Below, piece after piece: positions 43,990-53,857 of a stretch of 64,000 nucleotides of DNA (positions within the stretch are counted from its first letter, which is position 1; each line of letters opens with the position of its first letter). The translations under genes and the position numbers were made by a program. Where the stretch lies: positions 882,001 through 946,000 of the forward strand of contig NZ_CP129113.1 in assembly GCF_030762805.1 (NCBI RefSeq). Reading direction: 5' to 3'. Source of the DNA: Aciduricibacillus chroicocephali (GTDB lineage: Bacteria > Bacillota > Bacilli > Bacillales > Amphibacillaceae). The notes below the pieces were generated by a model. The model was not told the DNA's origin. It searched no databases and saw only the letters and a list, made by a program, of their open reading frames with translations.

Positions 43990-44454
43990 TTGGACAAATT
44001 ATTTTGGATTTCTGATATGCCCATAGATTCGGGTGAAGTTATTAATAAGGTCGTACGTCCTGAAGCTGGAGCGGTTAGTACTTTCATTGGGATCGCCCGT
44101 GAATTCACAAAAGGGAAACGGACACTTTTTCTCGAGTATGAGGCTTATGTGCCAATGGCTGAGAAGAAGCTTGCTGAGATTGGCAAGGAGATAAATGAGC
44201 GCTGGCCGGATGCTAAAACTGCAATTGCTCATAGAGTAGGCAGACTGGACATTTCTGATATTGCAGTTGTTATTGCAGTATCAACACCTCACAGGGCGGA
44301 TGCTTTTGAGGCGAGTCGTTATGCGATAGAGCGGATTAAGGAAATGGTACCGATTTGGAAACGAGAGAATTGGGAAGATGGAACAGAATGGCTCGGTGAC
44401 CAGCTGGAAAAAGTCGCTGGAGAACCAGGGAAGGAGTCGGCTGGAAGTGATTGA
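43990..44454 (+). CDS. moaE: Molybdopterin synthase catalytic subunit MoaE
   Basis: The 154-residue large subunit of molybdopterin synthase has GAVSTFIGIAREFTKGK, LEYEAYVPMAEKKL, HRVGRLDISDIAVVIAVS and PIWKRE, the conserved active-site lysine/arginine segments. It works with MoaD to add dithiolene sulfur to precursor Z. TTG 43990 is the likely start, with AGGTGA just upstream at the mobB stop; an in-frame GTG at 43981 overlaps mobB. Confidence 0.95.
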   Translation: MDKLFWISDMPIDSGEVINKVVRPEAGAVSTFIGIAREFTKGKRTLFLEYEAYVPMAEKKLAEIGKEINERWPDAKTAIAHRVGRLDISDIAVVIAVSTPHRADAFEASRYAIERIKEMVPIWKRENWEDGTEWLGDQLEKVAGEPGKESAGSD

Positions 44455-44680
44455 AGTCTTGTTTTTTGCTGGTTTAAAAGAGGAAGCCGGAATGGCCAGT
44501 ATGCAAGTCGATGCTATCGGAATGACTGTTGAGGAAATGTGTGAGAAGTATTTAGTTAAGCTGAACTTGCCAAGTCTTGACAAGGCTATGACAGCAATTA
44601 ATGAAGAATACGCACCAGGCTCTGCAGTACTTAATTCTGGTGATGTCGTTGCCTTTATCCCGCCTGTAAGCGGTGGTTAA
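44447..44680 (+). CDS. moaD: Molybdopterin synthase sulfur carrier MoaD
   Basis: The 77-residue ubiquitin-like protein ends in the essential diglycine (FIPPVSGG), which carries the thiocarboxylate used by MoaE. It begins at GTG 44447, overlapping moaE by 8 nt, with AAGGAG about 11 nt upstream. The rest of the cofactor pathway (moaA, moaC, moeA, moeB, mobA) is not in this window. Confidence 0.94.
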   Translation: MIEVLFFAGLKEEAGMASMQVDAIGMTVEEMCEKYLVKLNLPSLDKAMTAINEEYAPGSAVLNSGDVVAFIPPVSGG

Positions 44681-44686
44681 GAAATA

Positions 44687-44746
44687 GAAAAAAACACCCG
44701 TAGATGTTCTCGCATATTAAGCGGGAATATTCATCGGGTGTTTTTT
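44687..44746. terminator. Long terminator between moaD and uppP
   Basis: An AAAAAACACCCG arm and its complement CGGGTGTTTTTT flank an inner CGC/GCG hairpin. It ends the converging moaD and uppP transcripts. Confidence 0.85.
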
Positions 44747-44748
44747 GA

Positions 44749-45570
44749 TTAGAGGAAAATAATAACGAGAATTCCGGCAATAAAGCAGTAATATGAGAAG
44801 TATTTTAAATTTCCTTTTGCCATCACATTCATAAACCATCTCAATGCAAAATAAGAAGCAATGAGAGAAGCAGCAAAAGCTATAGCATACGGAATTGCCA
44901 GTATGCTGAAGTTCGGATCATTTACAATGTCTTTAGCTGAAAGAATCGTAACACCGAGACTTACTGGAATGTACAGCAGGAAGGAAAAACGAAGTGCAGT
45001 TTCCTGTTTCATTCCAAGCAGCATGGCAGCAACAATTGTTGCTCCTGAACGGCTGATTCCTGGAATTAAGGCGATCGTTTGGGCCAGTCCGATTATAATT
45101 GCATCTTTTGCTTTCAGGTCACCGTCATTTTTGCGGCCGCGCAGATTACGAATCGTCCATAACGCAACTCCCGTAATGAGCAGAGTCACTCCTACGATTG
45201 TAACCCCTGCAAGTCGAGCGCTTATGTAGTCTTCAAGAAGTATTCCGAAGACACCGGTTGGAATGGTCGCCAAAGCTAAAAATAGCACGAACCGAAAATT
45301 GGACTTGTCCGCCTTGTTGCGTGTAAAAATGTATCGAAGAAAACCTGCAGCAAGGCGCAGAATATCCTGTCGATAAATAATCAACACTGCAATTAGCGAT
45401 GCGAAGTTCACAAGAATTTCGAAGCTTAGGCCTTCGATATTGACACCGAATATTTTTTTGAAAATCACGATATGGCCACTTGATGAAATTGGGATTGGTT
45501 CTGTAAAACCTTGAATGGCACCAAGTACCAGGAATTTGATCAGGATCCAAAGATCAGAAATTGATTCCAT
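44749..45570 (-). CDS. uppP: Undecaprenyl-diphosphatase UppP (BacA type)
   Basis: The 273-residue membrane protein has about eight helices and the two BacA signatures: [16 protein letters not shown] (with the catalytic Glu and Ser) and [13 protein letters not shown]. It recycles undecaprenyl pyrophosphate for cell-wall synthesis and gives bacitracin tolerance. The ATG at 45570 has AAAGGAAG upstream; the longer frame from 45609 lacks a ribosome-binding site. Confidence 0.95.
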   Translation of the reverse strand: MESISDLWILIKFLVLGAIQGFTEPIPISSSGHIVIFKKIFGVNIEGLSFEILVNFASLIAVLIIYRQDILRLAAGFLRYIFTRNKADKSNFRFVLFLALATIPTGVFGILLEDYISARLAGVTIVGVTLLITGVALWTIRNLRGRKNDGDLKAKDAIIIGLAQTIALIPGISRSGATIVAAMLLGMKQETALRFSFLLYIPVSLGVTILSAKDIVNDPNFSILAIPYAIAFAASLIASYFALRWFMNVMAKGNLKYFSYYCFIAGILVIIFL

Positions 45571-45679
45571 ATTAGACACTTCCTTTTCTGCTTCGTTTGC
45601 CAATGTCACCTTTTCTGGGCACTTTCATAGGATGCTCTTGTAAAAGGGGAACTGAGGCGTGAAATACAATCATCAATAA

Positions 45680-45963
45680 ATGTACGATTTATACAGCCGG
45701 CATATGCATGTTTATGTATTAGCGGAGATGAAAGGTGGCTCCATGTTTAATGGGGTCGTAACTGGTTTTGACGATGAAATGTGTACCTTGCTCTGCCTTA
45801 TGGACCAGCTGAAGACGAGATGCGTAATGATACCGCAGATAACAGACCGTTCGGCTGGGGCCCCCAATACCCTATTACAATCCTTTCGGCTAAGGATATT
45901 CGCCAGGTTGGTATGGCTGTGGACAGCAGGCTGATACTTCCTCTTGCTGGGCTGTTGCACTGA
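45680..45963 (+). pseudogene. Small gene broken by a 1-nt frameshift
   Basis: Frame one encodes 33 residues to 45778 (ending NGVVTGFDDE), while a second frame from 45781 continues naturally as VYLALPYGPAEDEMRND and ends in a hydrophobic LILPLAGLLH at 45963. Adding one A at 45779 would read DDENVYLALP across the join, so a base appears to be lost in an A run. The start is weak (no good ribosome-binding site before ATG 45680). I do not recognise the family. A sequencing error is possible. Confidence 0.55.
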
Positions 45964-45984
45964 GTTTATTGCCATGGTACTAAC

Positions 45985-46031
45985 TAAAACAATCCTTGCC
46001 TTTTATGAGAAAAAAGGCAAGGATTGTTTTA
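45985..46031. terminator. Bidirectional terminator between broken gene and yjzD
   Basis: A perfect stem of about 20 bp, TAAAACAATCCTTGCCTTTT with its complement. Confidence 0.93.
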
Positions 46032-46048
46032 GTTTCTTAACATATAAT

Positions 46049-46237
46049 TTACAAAGTTTCTGACTTGCTGCTGTCACCGAGAATACCTTCACCGACAATG
46101 AAGACAGTGAGTGAAATGACAGCTACCATTGCAAACATCAGTACAAAACTGAACTCCTGTCCGCCCATAGCGGTCAGCATGTAAGAGATGGCACTGCCAA
46201 TGGCTATTCCCCAGATCAGTGTCATAATATATCTCAT
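46049..46237 (-). CDS. yjzD: YjzD, DUF2929-family small membrane protein
   Basis: The 62-residue protein has two membrane helices (about 5-23 and 31-50) and a short charged tail, and matches YjzD/DUF2929. The function is unknown. GAGGTG precedes the ATG at 46237. It lies upstream of fabHA as in B. subtilis, though the med-comZ genes normally found between them are missing. Confidence 0.88.
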   Translation of the reverse strand: MRYIMTLIWGIAIGSAISYMLTAMGGQEFSFVLMFAMVAVISLTVFIVGEGILGDSSKSETL

Positions 46238-46326
46238 CTAAAACACCTCATTTGAAATGTCTGACTAAATATGAGTTTACCACGATTGAAGTTAAATCGA
46301 AAGCGGTTATTGAAAGGGTGGGCTTG

Positions 46327-46869
46327 ATGAATATTTATATTGACAATTGCTACAGCTGGGTTGGCTATCATATAGCGAATGACTTTCTAGAGCATGGATG
46401 GACAGTATGTAGCCAAAACATGCCGAGAAATGAGGGGGAAGATCATCTGGCAATGTTCCTTGGACGTAACAGCCGCTTCCACTCTGATGATTTTATTGAA
46501 AATCCCGATGCCCGGATTTTAATTGAGACCGAATGTTCAGAAGAACCATCACTTACCGTGCTGGCAAACGAAAGAAAATGGCACATCAGTTGCCCTTTTC
46601 TAATCGGGGAATGGATGCCGTTAGATGGAGATCATCTGTACAATGGCTGCGAATCAGAATTAGTGTATACATGTGAACTTTCAGATTTTCTTAGACAATC
46701 ATTGAACGGGAATCTTCCTAACGGGCATGTACAGTTTATTTCAAGGCACTCAAAAAGAGTTCCACTCGATTGTTCCGGTGTAGCGGTATCATTATCAGAA
46801 CTGGCTCCTGAAGAAAAACTGATGAAAGTGAAAGACCATTTTAACCGATTTCGCCACCTGTATATATAA
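46327..46869 (+). CDS. Hypothetical protein upstream of fabHA
   Basis: A soluble protein of about 180 residues whose N-terminus (MNIYIDNCYSWVGYHIANDFLEHGW) looks like the first beta-alpha unit of a Rossmann-type fold, but no canonical GxxGxxG loop is present. It has seven cysteines. It stands where B. subtilis carries yjaU/yjaV and may be related to YjaV, which I cannot verify. AAAGGGTGG lies before ATG 46327. The function is unknown. Confidence 0.7.
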   Translation: MNIYIDNCYSWVGYHIANDFLEHGWTVCSQNMPRNEGEDHLAMFLGRNSRFHSDDFIENPDARILIETECSEEPSLTVLANERKWHISCPFLIGEWMPLDGDHLYNGCESELVYTCELSDFLRQSLNGNLPNGHVQFISRHSKRVPLDCSGVAVSLSELAPEEKLMKVKDHFNRFRHLYI

Positions 46870-46891
46870 ACAAAGAGAGAAACGATTATGA

Positions 46892-46920
46892 TTGCAAGTT
46901 CAAAATAAATACATTAAAAT
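46892..46920 (+). promoter_or_regulatory. Putative sigma-A promoter of fabHA-fabF
   Basis: TTGCAA (46892-46897), 17-nt spacer, TAAAAT (46915-46920). The FapR site starts at its last base. Confidence 0.75.
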
Positions 46921-46936
46921 TAGTACCAAGTCTTAA
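46920..46936 (+). promoter_or_regulatory. FapR operator of fabHA-fabF
   Basis: TTAGTACCAAGTCTTAA closely matches the FapR consensus (TTAGTACCTRDTACTAA). It lies over the expected transcription start of the fabHA promoter, as in other FapR-controlled fatty-acid genes. Malonyl-CoA relieves FapR repression, linking expression to lipid demand. Confidence 0.82.
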
Positions 46937-46990
46937 TATGCACTCTAATACAATGTAATTTATATAGAATAGTTCTAAGGGGATGTATAA

Positions 46991-47929
46991 ATGGGAGTCG
47001 GATTGCTCGGTACAGGTTATTACGTACCGCCAAAGATATTGACCAATAAAGATTTAGAGAAAATTGTAGAAACGAATGATGAATGGATTCAAACGAGGAC
47101 AGGTATCAAAGAACGTCGAATTGCAGCAGACGATGTGACAGCAGCAGACATGGCATATGATGCAGCAGTCCAGGCATTGGAAAATGCAGAAGTGAAAGCT
47201 GAAGAGTTGGACATGATTCTCGTTGCTTCCATAACTGGTGAATCTTCTACACCGTCAATTGCATGTATTCTCCAGGACCGCCTTGGAGCTTTTGGCGCAT
47301 CAGCAATGGATATCAATGCAGCATGCTCAGGGTTTCTCTATGCTGCTGTGACAGCTTACCAGTTCATTGCTGCGAAAACATATAGTAAGATTCTGATCAT
47401 TGGTACAGAAAAACTTACAAAAATTACGGATTGGGAAGATCGCAATACATGCATTCTCTTCGGTGACGGAGCCGGTGCTGCTGTAATGGGTGAAGTTTCT
47501 GATGGAAAAGGAATTCTTTCCTTTGATCTTGGAGCGAACGGAACCGGTGGCAAGCACTTGTATGAAAGTGATAGAGGCTACCTCGTTCAGAACGGCCGGG
47601 AAGTATTCAAATTTGCAGTTAGACAGATGCCTGACTCTGTAGAAAAAGTTATCGATAAAGCCGGACTCGGAAAGGAAGAAGTCGATTTTCTCGTTCCGCA
47701 TCAAGCGAATATCCGTATCATGGAAGCGGCACGTCAGAGAATTGGAATTCCGGAAGAAAAAATGGCACAATCGATTAGGAGATATGGAAATACATCGGCA
47801 GCATCAGTTCCAATCGCTCTTGCTGAAGAAGTGGAAAAAGGCAACATTAAAGATGGAGATCTAATCATTCTTGTCGGTTTTGGCGGAGGATTGACATGGG
47901 GATCCCTCGCTATGCGTTGGGGCCGGTAA
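46991..47929 (+). CDS. fabHA: Beta-ketoacyl-ACP synthase III (FabH)
   Basis: The 312-residue condensing enzyme starts fatty-acid elongation by joining acyl-CoA with malonyl-ACP. The catalytic Cys lies in [11 protein letters not shown], His in VPHQANIRI and Asn in [10 protein letters not shown]. It is the first gene of fabHA-fabF under an apparent FapR site. Acyl-CoA preference (branched chains in Bacillus) is inferred. Confidence 0.96.
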   Translation: MGVGLLGTGYYVPPKILTNKDLEKIVETNDEWIQTRTGIKERRIAADDVTAADMAYDAAVQALENAEVKAEELDMILVASITGESSTPSIACILQDRLGAFGASAMDINAACSGFLYAAVTAYQFIAAKTYSKILIIGTEKLTKITDWEDRNTCILFGDGAGAAVMGEVSDGKGILSFDLGANGTGGKHLYESDRGYLVQNGREVFKFAVRQMPDSVEKVIDKAGLGKEEVDFLVPHQANIRIMEAARQRIGIPEEKMAQSIRRYGNTSAASVPIALAEEVEKGNIKDGDLIILVGFGGGLTWGSLAMRWGR

Positions 47930-47953
47930 TCATAAGATTCAGGAGGAACATTC

Positions 47954-49192
47954 ATGGAAAAAAACAGAGTAGTAATTACAGGAATCGGTGCTATTACACC
48001 GCTTGGCAATGATGCAAAAACATTATGGAATAATTTGCAGGAAGGCAAATCGGGAATCGATTACGTAACTCGTATAAATCGTGAAGATTTTCCAGTTAGC
48101 GCTGCTGCTGAAGTAAAAGACTTCGATCCAACGCTTTATATGGATAAAAAAGATGCGAAGCGTATGGATTTGTTCACTCAGTATGCTGTGGCAGCTGCGA
48201 AGATGGCTGTTGAGGATGCAAAACTAGTCATTGATGACTCTAATGCTGACCGTATTGGCGTATGGATTGGTTCTGGTATCGGTGGAATGCAGACTTTGGA
48301 AACACAGCACCAGAATTTCATGGAAAAGGGCTATCGTCGAGTCAGCCCATTCTTCGTACCGATGATGATTCCGGATATGGCTGCAGGGCAAGTCTCTATC
48401 CAGCTAGGAGCAAAGGGTATTAATTCTTGCTCAGTAACAGCATGTGCTTCAGGTGCGAATTCAATTGGGGATGCTTTCAAAGCGATTCAGCGCGGTGATG
48501 TAGATTGCATGATTGCAGGCGGTACAGAAGCACCTTTGACAAACATGGCATTCGCTGGTTTCTCCACAGCAAAGGCACTTACTTTCAATGAAAATCCATC
48601 GAAAGCGAGCCGACCTTTTGATTTGAACCGTGATGGTTTTGTTATGGGCGAAGGAGCGGGGATTCTCGTTCTTGAAAAACTTGATGATGCACTTAAGCGC
48701 GGAGCTCATATTTATGCTGAAATCATCGGTTATGGTGCAACAGGAGATGCTTATCATATTACAGCTCCTGCAGAAGGCGGAGAAGGTGCTGCTCGTGCAA
48801 TGAACCAAGCACTTTCAGACGGTGGAATCAGCCCTGAGCAGGTTGATTACATCAATGCTCACGGGACAAGCACGAACTTGAATGATAAATACGAAACAAT
48901 GGCGATTAAAACTGTATTTGGTGATTATGCATACAAGCTTGCAGTTTCATCAACTAAATCAATGACCGGGCACTTGCTTGGAGCGGCAGGCGGCATCGAA
49001 GCTGTCATTTCCGCAAAAGCAATTGAAGATGGCATTATTCCGCCAACAATCAATTATGATACTCCAGATCCAGAGTGTGATCTTGATTACGTTCCAAACG
49101 AGGCGCGCAAACAAAAGCTTGATGTTGTTTTGAGCAACTCACTCGGTTTTGGTGGACATAACGTATCTTTGTTGTTTAAGAAGTACGAATAG
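47954..49192 (+). CDS. fabF: Beta-ketoacyl-ACP synthase II
   Basis: The 412-residue elongation enzyme has nucleophile Cys in [15 protein letters not shown], active-site His residues in [11 protein letters not shown] and [15 protein letters not shown], and the C-terminal NSLGFGGHN loop. It lies 24 nt after fabHA with AGGAGGA upstream, in the same FapR-type operon. A terminator follows. Confidence 0.97.
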   Translation: MEKNRVVITGIGAITPLGNDAKTLWNNLQEGKSGIDYVTRINREDFPVSAAAEVKDFDPTLYMDKKDAKRMDLFTQYAVAAAKMAVEDAKLVIDDSNADRIGVWIGSGIGGMQTLETQHQNFMEKGYRRVSPFFVPMMIPDMAAGQVSIQLGAKGINSCSVTACASGANSIGDAFKAIQRGDVDCMIAGGTEAPLTNMAFAGFSTAKALTFNENPSKASRPFDLNRDGFVMGEGAGILVLEKLDDALKRGAHIYAEIIGYGATGDAYHITAPAEGGEGAARAMNQALSDGGISPEQVDYINAHGTSTNLNDKYETMAIKTVFGDYAYKLAVSSTKSMTGHLLGAAGGIEAVISAKAIEDGIIPPTINYDTPDPECDLDYVPNEARKQKLDVVLSNSLGFGGHNVSLLFKKYE

Positions 49193-49200
49193 AATCTTGA

Positions 49201-49231
49201 AGGCTGTCTGTTTATACAGACAGCCTTTTTT
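49201..49231 (+). terminator. Terminator after fabF
   Basis: A perfect 10-bp stem, AGGCTGTCTG with CAGACAGCCT, 6-nt loop and T run. Confidence 0.92.
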
Positions 49232-49298
49232 AATGTATGATTCACTGCCAGGCATCATAGCATTGTAATATTGGACAAGTCCTTCAGGTGGTGTTTTC

Positions 49299-49520
49299 AT
49301 GGGCTGTATATTTCTTTTTCTGATTGGTTTCGGCCTCTGTGTATCAGGTGGCGTCACTTTAATTGCATATACGAATTTTTTGCCAGCAGGTATCTCTTGG
49401 ACGGAATATGGTATTTTCATTTCCGGGCGGATTGAGTGCTACTTTTTCCCGGCAGGCTTGCTGCTCATGACAATAGCAGTTCTACTCTATCCTGATGAAA
49501 GTTCACGGCACGAGGAATAG
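49299..49520 (+). CDS. Small two-TM hypothetical protein
   Basis: A 73-residue protein with two hydrophobic helices (about 3-24 and 46-64) and a short acidic tail. AGGTGG lies before the ATG. I do not recognise the family. It stands in the gap that in B. subtilis holds yjaZ and the app oligopeptide transporter. Confidence 0.6.
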   Translation: MGCIFLFLIGFGLCVSGGVTLIAYTNFLPAGISWTEYGIFISGRIECYFFPAGLLLMTIAVLLYPDESSRHEE

Positions 49521-49583
49521 ATACGTTGCCTGATGGTGATAATGTACCTAAACCATCACGAACAAAGAGGGTAGGGTTGTCTT

Positions 49584-50339
49584 ATGTTGTACATGCATGA
49601 TGTATGGGTGAACTGGTTCGAAGGCGAAGAAAATGCGTATAGTGTTTGTCATTTTCATGAATGGCGCAAGGAAGATACAATTGATATGCTTGATCAGGTG
49701 CCGCTCCTTTACATAACAGATGAGCTGTTCACCTATATTGAGAATGATATGCACGAGTTGCCAAAGTGTCTATTGCAAAAGATTCACAAGAAAGGTTACG
49801 CTAGAAAAGGGCAAGTGAGAGAAACACTTGAGTATGCAGCAGTCATAACTAACGGACAGGAAGTTCTCGTATTTGATACAATTGGTTATCAGATTCCAGT
49901 TAGAAAAAGTCGTCTGATCCCCCGTCAGGAACAGCTTGTTTTCAGCATGATTGAGAAACGTTCACCTGAATCTTTCGGATATAGAAAAGGTGATTACAAA
50001 AAGGAATATCATATGTTGTCTATGCCTCCTCATATGGTCACGGGGCTAACAAGAAAAGAACGTCAGATGAAACAACTGCTTATGATTGCACTAGATCAGC
50101 TTAAAAACACAGAAAATCCTGATGAGCTTCGCTACTGGCTGACTGAATGGGATCCAAAAAGCTATCATATGGCCCTTGATGCCAGTGAAGAAGAGATATG
50201 GCAGAAATTGTACAATGGTGTTTCTAATGGATGGGGCAAACGCCAGGAAGAGTTATGCCGCAAAATGGTAAAAGGGCAAGCCTTTCTTGAAAAAATGTGG
50301 GAATTGGAAGTTGGAGAAGAAGAAAACTCAATGAAATAA
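49584..50339 (+). CDS. yjbA: YjbA, UPF0736/DUF3603 protein
   Basis: The 251-residue soluble protein matches B. subtilis YjbA in length and in blocks such as MHDVWVNWFEGEENAY, RKSRLIPRQEQLV and LTRKERQMKQLLM. The function is unknown. It is convergent with trpS, the same arrangement as in B. subtilis, and the two share a terminator. Confidence 0.92.
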   Translation: MLYMHDVWVNWFEGEENAYSVCHFHEWRKEDTIDMLDQVPLLYITDELFTYIENDMHELPKCLLQKIHKKGYARKGQVRETLEYAAVITNGQEVLVFDTIGYQIPVRKSRLIPRQEQLVFSMIEKRSPESFGYRKGDYKKEYHMLSMPPHMVTGLTRKERQMKQLLMIALDQLKNTENPDELRYWLTEWDPKSYHMALDASEEEIWQKLYNGVSNGWGKRQEELCRKMVKGQAFLEKMWELEVGEEENSMK

Positions 50340-50372
50340 AAAATGGCGGCTTCGATTAGAAGCCGCCATTTT

Positions 50373-50374
<2 letters not shown>
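50338..50374. terminator. Bidirectional terminator between yjbA and trpS
   Basis: A perfect stem, AAAAAATGGCGGCTTC with its complement, 6-nt loop. Confidence 0.95.
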
Positions 50375-51413
<1,039 letters not shown>

Positions 51414-51608
51414 TTATACAAAAAGATAAGCAGGGGAATGATTGCATGATTATGTTCATACTATTATATACTAGCAAAAAGAGCGAAAGCAAGCGGACAC
51501 AAATGAATTAGAAAGTGTGTTTGTCACAAAGCTGTAAAGGGAATGTTCATCTAAGCAATAATTGTTATATAATAGAAGAATAACTTGAATTATGCAGGAG
51601 GTTGAAGA

Positions 51609-52811
51609 TTGCGAAAAGGAATCTTGTCAGCAAGTGTCACTTTGGGAATCATGGCGGCATCTTTTGTAACAGGGGAAGTAAGTGCTGCTGAGATGACGGC
51701 GAGTGCTCATACGTTACGAGCCGTCGACGTCAAACCTTATGATATACATAAACCATTAAAACGTTTTAAGTTCGATTCGGGCCTCTCGTTCGATTATCCC
51801 CATGCAGTCAGAGGAATTTACGTAACAGGGCCTTCGGCAGGTGGAGAGCGTTTCAAGGAATTGCTTAACCTCGTAGACAAAAGCGACCTCAATGCAATGG
51901 TAATCGATGTGAAAGAGGACTATGGAAAGCTCACCTTCAAGCCGGAAGATGAGAAATTCAATTGGGCCTCAGACGATTTCATTAAAGATCCAAGGCAAAT
52001 GCTAAAGACATTAGAGAAAAAGGGCATTTATCCAATTGCTCGTGTCGTTGTATTCAAAGACTCCGTATTTGCGAAGAAGCATCCTGAATATTCCTTTAAG
52101 GAAAACGGCGAAGTATGGAGTAACGGCAAAGGAGAATCCTTTGTCAATCCATTTAATAAAGAAGTCTGGGAGTACAATGTTAAAGTTGCCAAAATGGCAG
52201 CAGAGCTTGGTTTTCAGGAAATCCAGTTTGACTATGTACGTTTTCCTGAAGGATTTGAGAATAAAGACGAGGAATTGGAATACTCACTAGGCGATTATGA
52301 GAATTCAAATTTGGATCCTGTCAAAAGAAGGGTACAAGCTGTTACAGATTTTGTGAAATATGCTAAAAAAGAATTATCTCCTTATGATGTAGATGTTGCT
52401 GTTGATATTTTTGGATATGCGGCAACAATACCTGAAACACCGGGAATCGGACAGAATTTTTCTAAGATTAGTGAAAATGTTGATGTTATTTCTTCAATGA
52501 TCTATCCAAGTCATTGGACGAGCTATTTTGGGATTGATATGCCTGACAAAGAACCTTACAGGCTCGTGAATGAGTATACTAAGGTAGAGAACAGTATTTT
52601 AAAGAAGTTGAAGAATCCTCCGGTCTCAAGACCATGGATTCAGGATTTCGAAGCTCCATGGCTATATGGTGGATCAAGCCCGACTCAATACGGGAAGGCC
52701 GAAGTGGAGGCACAGATCAAAGCTTTAAATGAGAATGGGGTCAATGAATTTCTCATATGGAATGCCGGAAACAAATATACAAAAGGTGTCGACTATACGC
52801 CGCTCGATTAG
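51609..52811 (+). CDS. Secreted putative glycoside hydrolase (DUF4015)
   Basis: The 400-residue protein has a signal peptide (cleavage near VSAAEM, about residue 27) and a TIM-barrel-like DUF4015 domain, with RGIYVTGPSAGG, NAMVIDVKEDYGKLTF, EIQFDYVRFPEG and IWNAGNKY. The Asp and Glu in these blocks resemble the catalytic residues of related barrel glycosidases; the substrate is unknown. It starts at TTG 51609 with AGGAGG 6-7 nt upstream. TATAAT near 51570 is a likely -10. Confidence 0.87.
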   Translation: MRKGILSASVTLGIMAASFVTGEVSAAEMTASAHTLRAVDVKPYDIHKPLKRFKFDSGLSFDYPHAVRGIYVTGPSAGGERFKELLNLVDKSDLNAMVIDVKEDYGKLTFKPEDEKFNWASDDFIKDPRQMLKTLEKKGIYPIARVVVFKDSVFAKKHPEYSFKENGEVWSNGKGESFVNPFNKEVWEYNVKVAKMAAELGFQEIQFDYVRFPEGFENKDEELEYSLGDYENSNLDPVKRRVQAVTDFVKYAKKELSPYDVDVAVDIFGYAATIPETPGIGQNFSKISENVDVISSMIYPSHWTSYFGIDMPDKEPYRLVNEYTKVENSILKKLKNPPVSRPWIQDFEAPWLYGGSSPTQYGKAEVEAQIKALNENGVNEFLIWNAGNKYTKGVDYTPLD

Positions 52812-52838
52812 ACATTCCTAAATGGGATGTCTTTTTTT
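52810..52838 (+). terminator. Terminator after DUF4015 gene
   Basis: A 9-bp stem, AGACATTCC with GGGATGTCT (one G-U), and a T run of eight. Confidence 0.88.
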
Positions 52839-52998
52839 AAAAAAAAATTTAAATAAAAAGGTTTTAACATTTAAAAAAAGGGTTATTATAACAACGTAGC
52901 GAATTTATCTAAAGATGACAAACAGATTAAGTTAATGTAAATTTAGTCCATACTCTACCTATCCCTTGACAATTGTAGTATAATATACATAGGGGCTA

Positions 52999-53017
52999 GA
53001 TTAAAATAATTTTAATC
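52999..53017. promoter_or_regulatory. Candidate PerR/Fur-family operator in spx leader
   Basis: GATTAAAATAATTTTAATC is a perfect 9-1-9 palindrome. Its core TTAAAATAATTTTAA matches 13 of 15 positions of the PerR box. It lies 57 nt upstream of spx and just after a TATAAT element (about 52978), a position expected to block transcription. In B. subtilis one spx promoter is repressed by PerR. Confidence 0.6.
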
Positions 53018-53074
53018 TGAATTTGGTTTCTCATACGCAGTACGATACTTAATCCAAACGAGGAGTGAAGTTAC

Positions 53075-53470
53075 ATGGTAACACTTTATACCTCACCAAG
53101 CTGTACTTCATGCAGAAAAGCAAAAGCATGGCTCGAGGAGCACGAAATTCCATTCACAGAACGGAACATCTTCTCAGAACCACTTTCGCTTGATGAAATC
53201 AAAGAAATTCTGCGAATGACAGAAGACGGTACAGATGAAATTATTTCAACACGCTCAAAGGTTTTCCAAAAGCTGAATATTGATATTGAGCACTTGCCGC
53301 TGAAGAATCTTTATAATTTGATTCAGCAAAACCCTGGCTTGTTGCGTAGACCGATCATTCTTGATGAGAAGCGTCTTCAAGTGGGATACAATGAAGACGA
53401 AATCCGCAGATTCTTGCCGAGAACTGTACGTACATTCCAGTTGCGTGAAGCGCAGAAAATGGTCAACTAA
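53075..53470 (+). CDS. spxA: Spx, thiol-stress transcriptional regulator
   Basis: The 131-residue ArsC-family protein has redox switch CTSC (Cys10 and Cys13) in [12 protein letters not shown], and the RPI motif in [22 protein letters not shown]. Spx binds the C-terminal domain of RNA polymerase alpha and activates thioredoxin and other disulfide-stress genes. ClpXP degrades it with the adaptor YjbH, encoded at 58.3 kb in this window. AGGAG lies upstream of the ATG. Confidence 0.97.
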   Translation: MVTLYTSPSCTSCRKAKAWLEEHEIPFTERNIFSEPLSLDEIKEILRMTEDGTDEIISTRSKVFQKLNIDIEHLPLKNLYNLIQQNPGLLRRPIILDEKRLQVGYNEDEIRRFLPRTVRTFQLREAQKMVN

Positions 53471-53500
53471 CCCGAAAAAACAACATATTTTAACAAATGT

Positions 53501-53530
53501 AACGCAGGGTTTTATTAACCCTGCGTTTTT
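53501..53530 (+). terminator. Terminator after spxA
   Basis: A perfect 11-bp stem, AACGCAGGGTT with AACCCTGCGTT, 5-nt loop and T run. Confidence 0.93.
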
Positions 53531-53680
53531 AGCATATTCCGTTTCAAAAACGTGACAAGCGGGCTGAAATGATATAGAATGATAGACCAAATACAAGTTT
53601 TATTTTGCTAGGCATTTGAAATTCAGGGGCTGACTGAATTTTGCATATATTATCATAAGCTCCTACAGCCGAATATTGAT

Positions 53681-53827
53681 TAACCGGTAACAATGAAGGG
53701 TATATATTTGTACAGCAACATGCATGCAATCCAGGCGGTCGCATATCCCGCTGGCCGCGGCTCTCTGCAAGCAACCGGAATGATTCCGAAAGTTTTGTTG
53801 CGGCAGGCCGGTTATTCAGGCGCATGA
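53681..53827 (+). other. GC-richer structured stretch upstream of mecA with a 44-codon frame
   Basis: The 387-nt gap 53471-53857 holds the spx terminator and this stretch. TAACCGG (53681-53687) can pair with CCGGTTA (53808-53814), enclosing GCAAC/GTTGC (53771-53775 with 53797-53801) and CGGAAT-G-ATTCCG (53776-53788). A 44-residue frame (53693-53827, starting MKGIYLYSN) crosses it but lacks a ribosome-binding site. It could be a structured mecA leader, a leader peptide, or a gene remnant. Confidence 0.4.
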
Positions 53828-53857
53828 GCAGATTCCTACAGAGGGGAGAGAGCGATC

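Noticed and set aside
53544-53825. 93-codon open frame on the minus strand between spxA and mecA
   Set aside because: There is no ribosome-binding site, no recognisable domain, and it covers a terminator and the structured leader region; it looks like chance.
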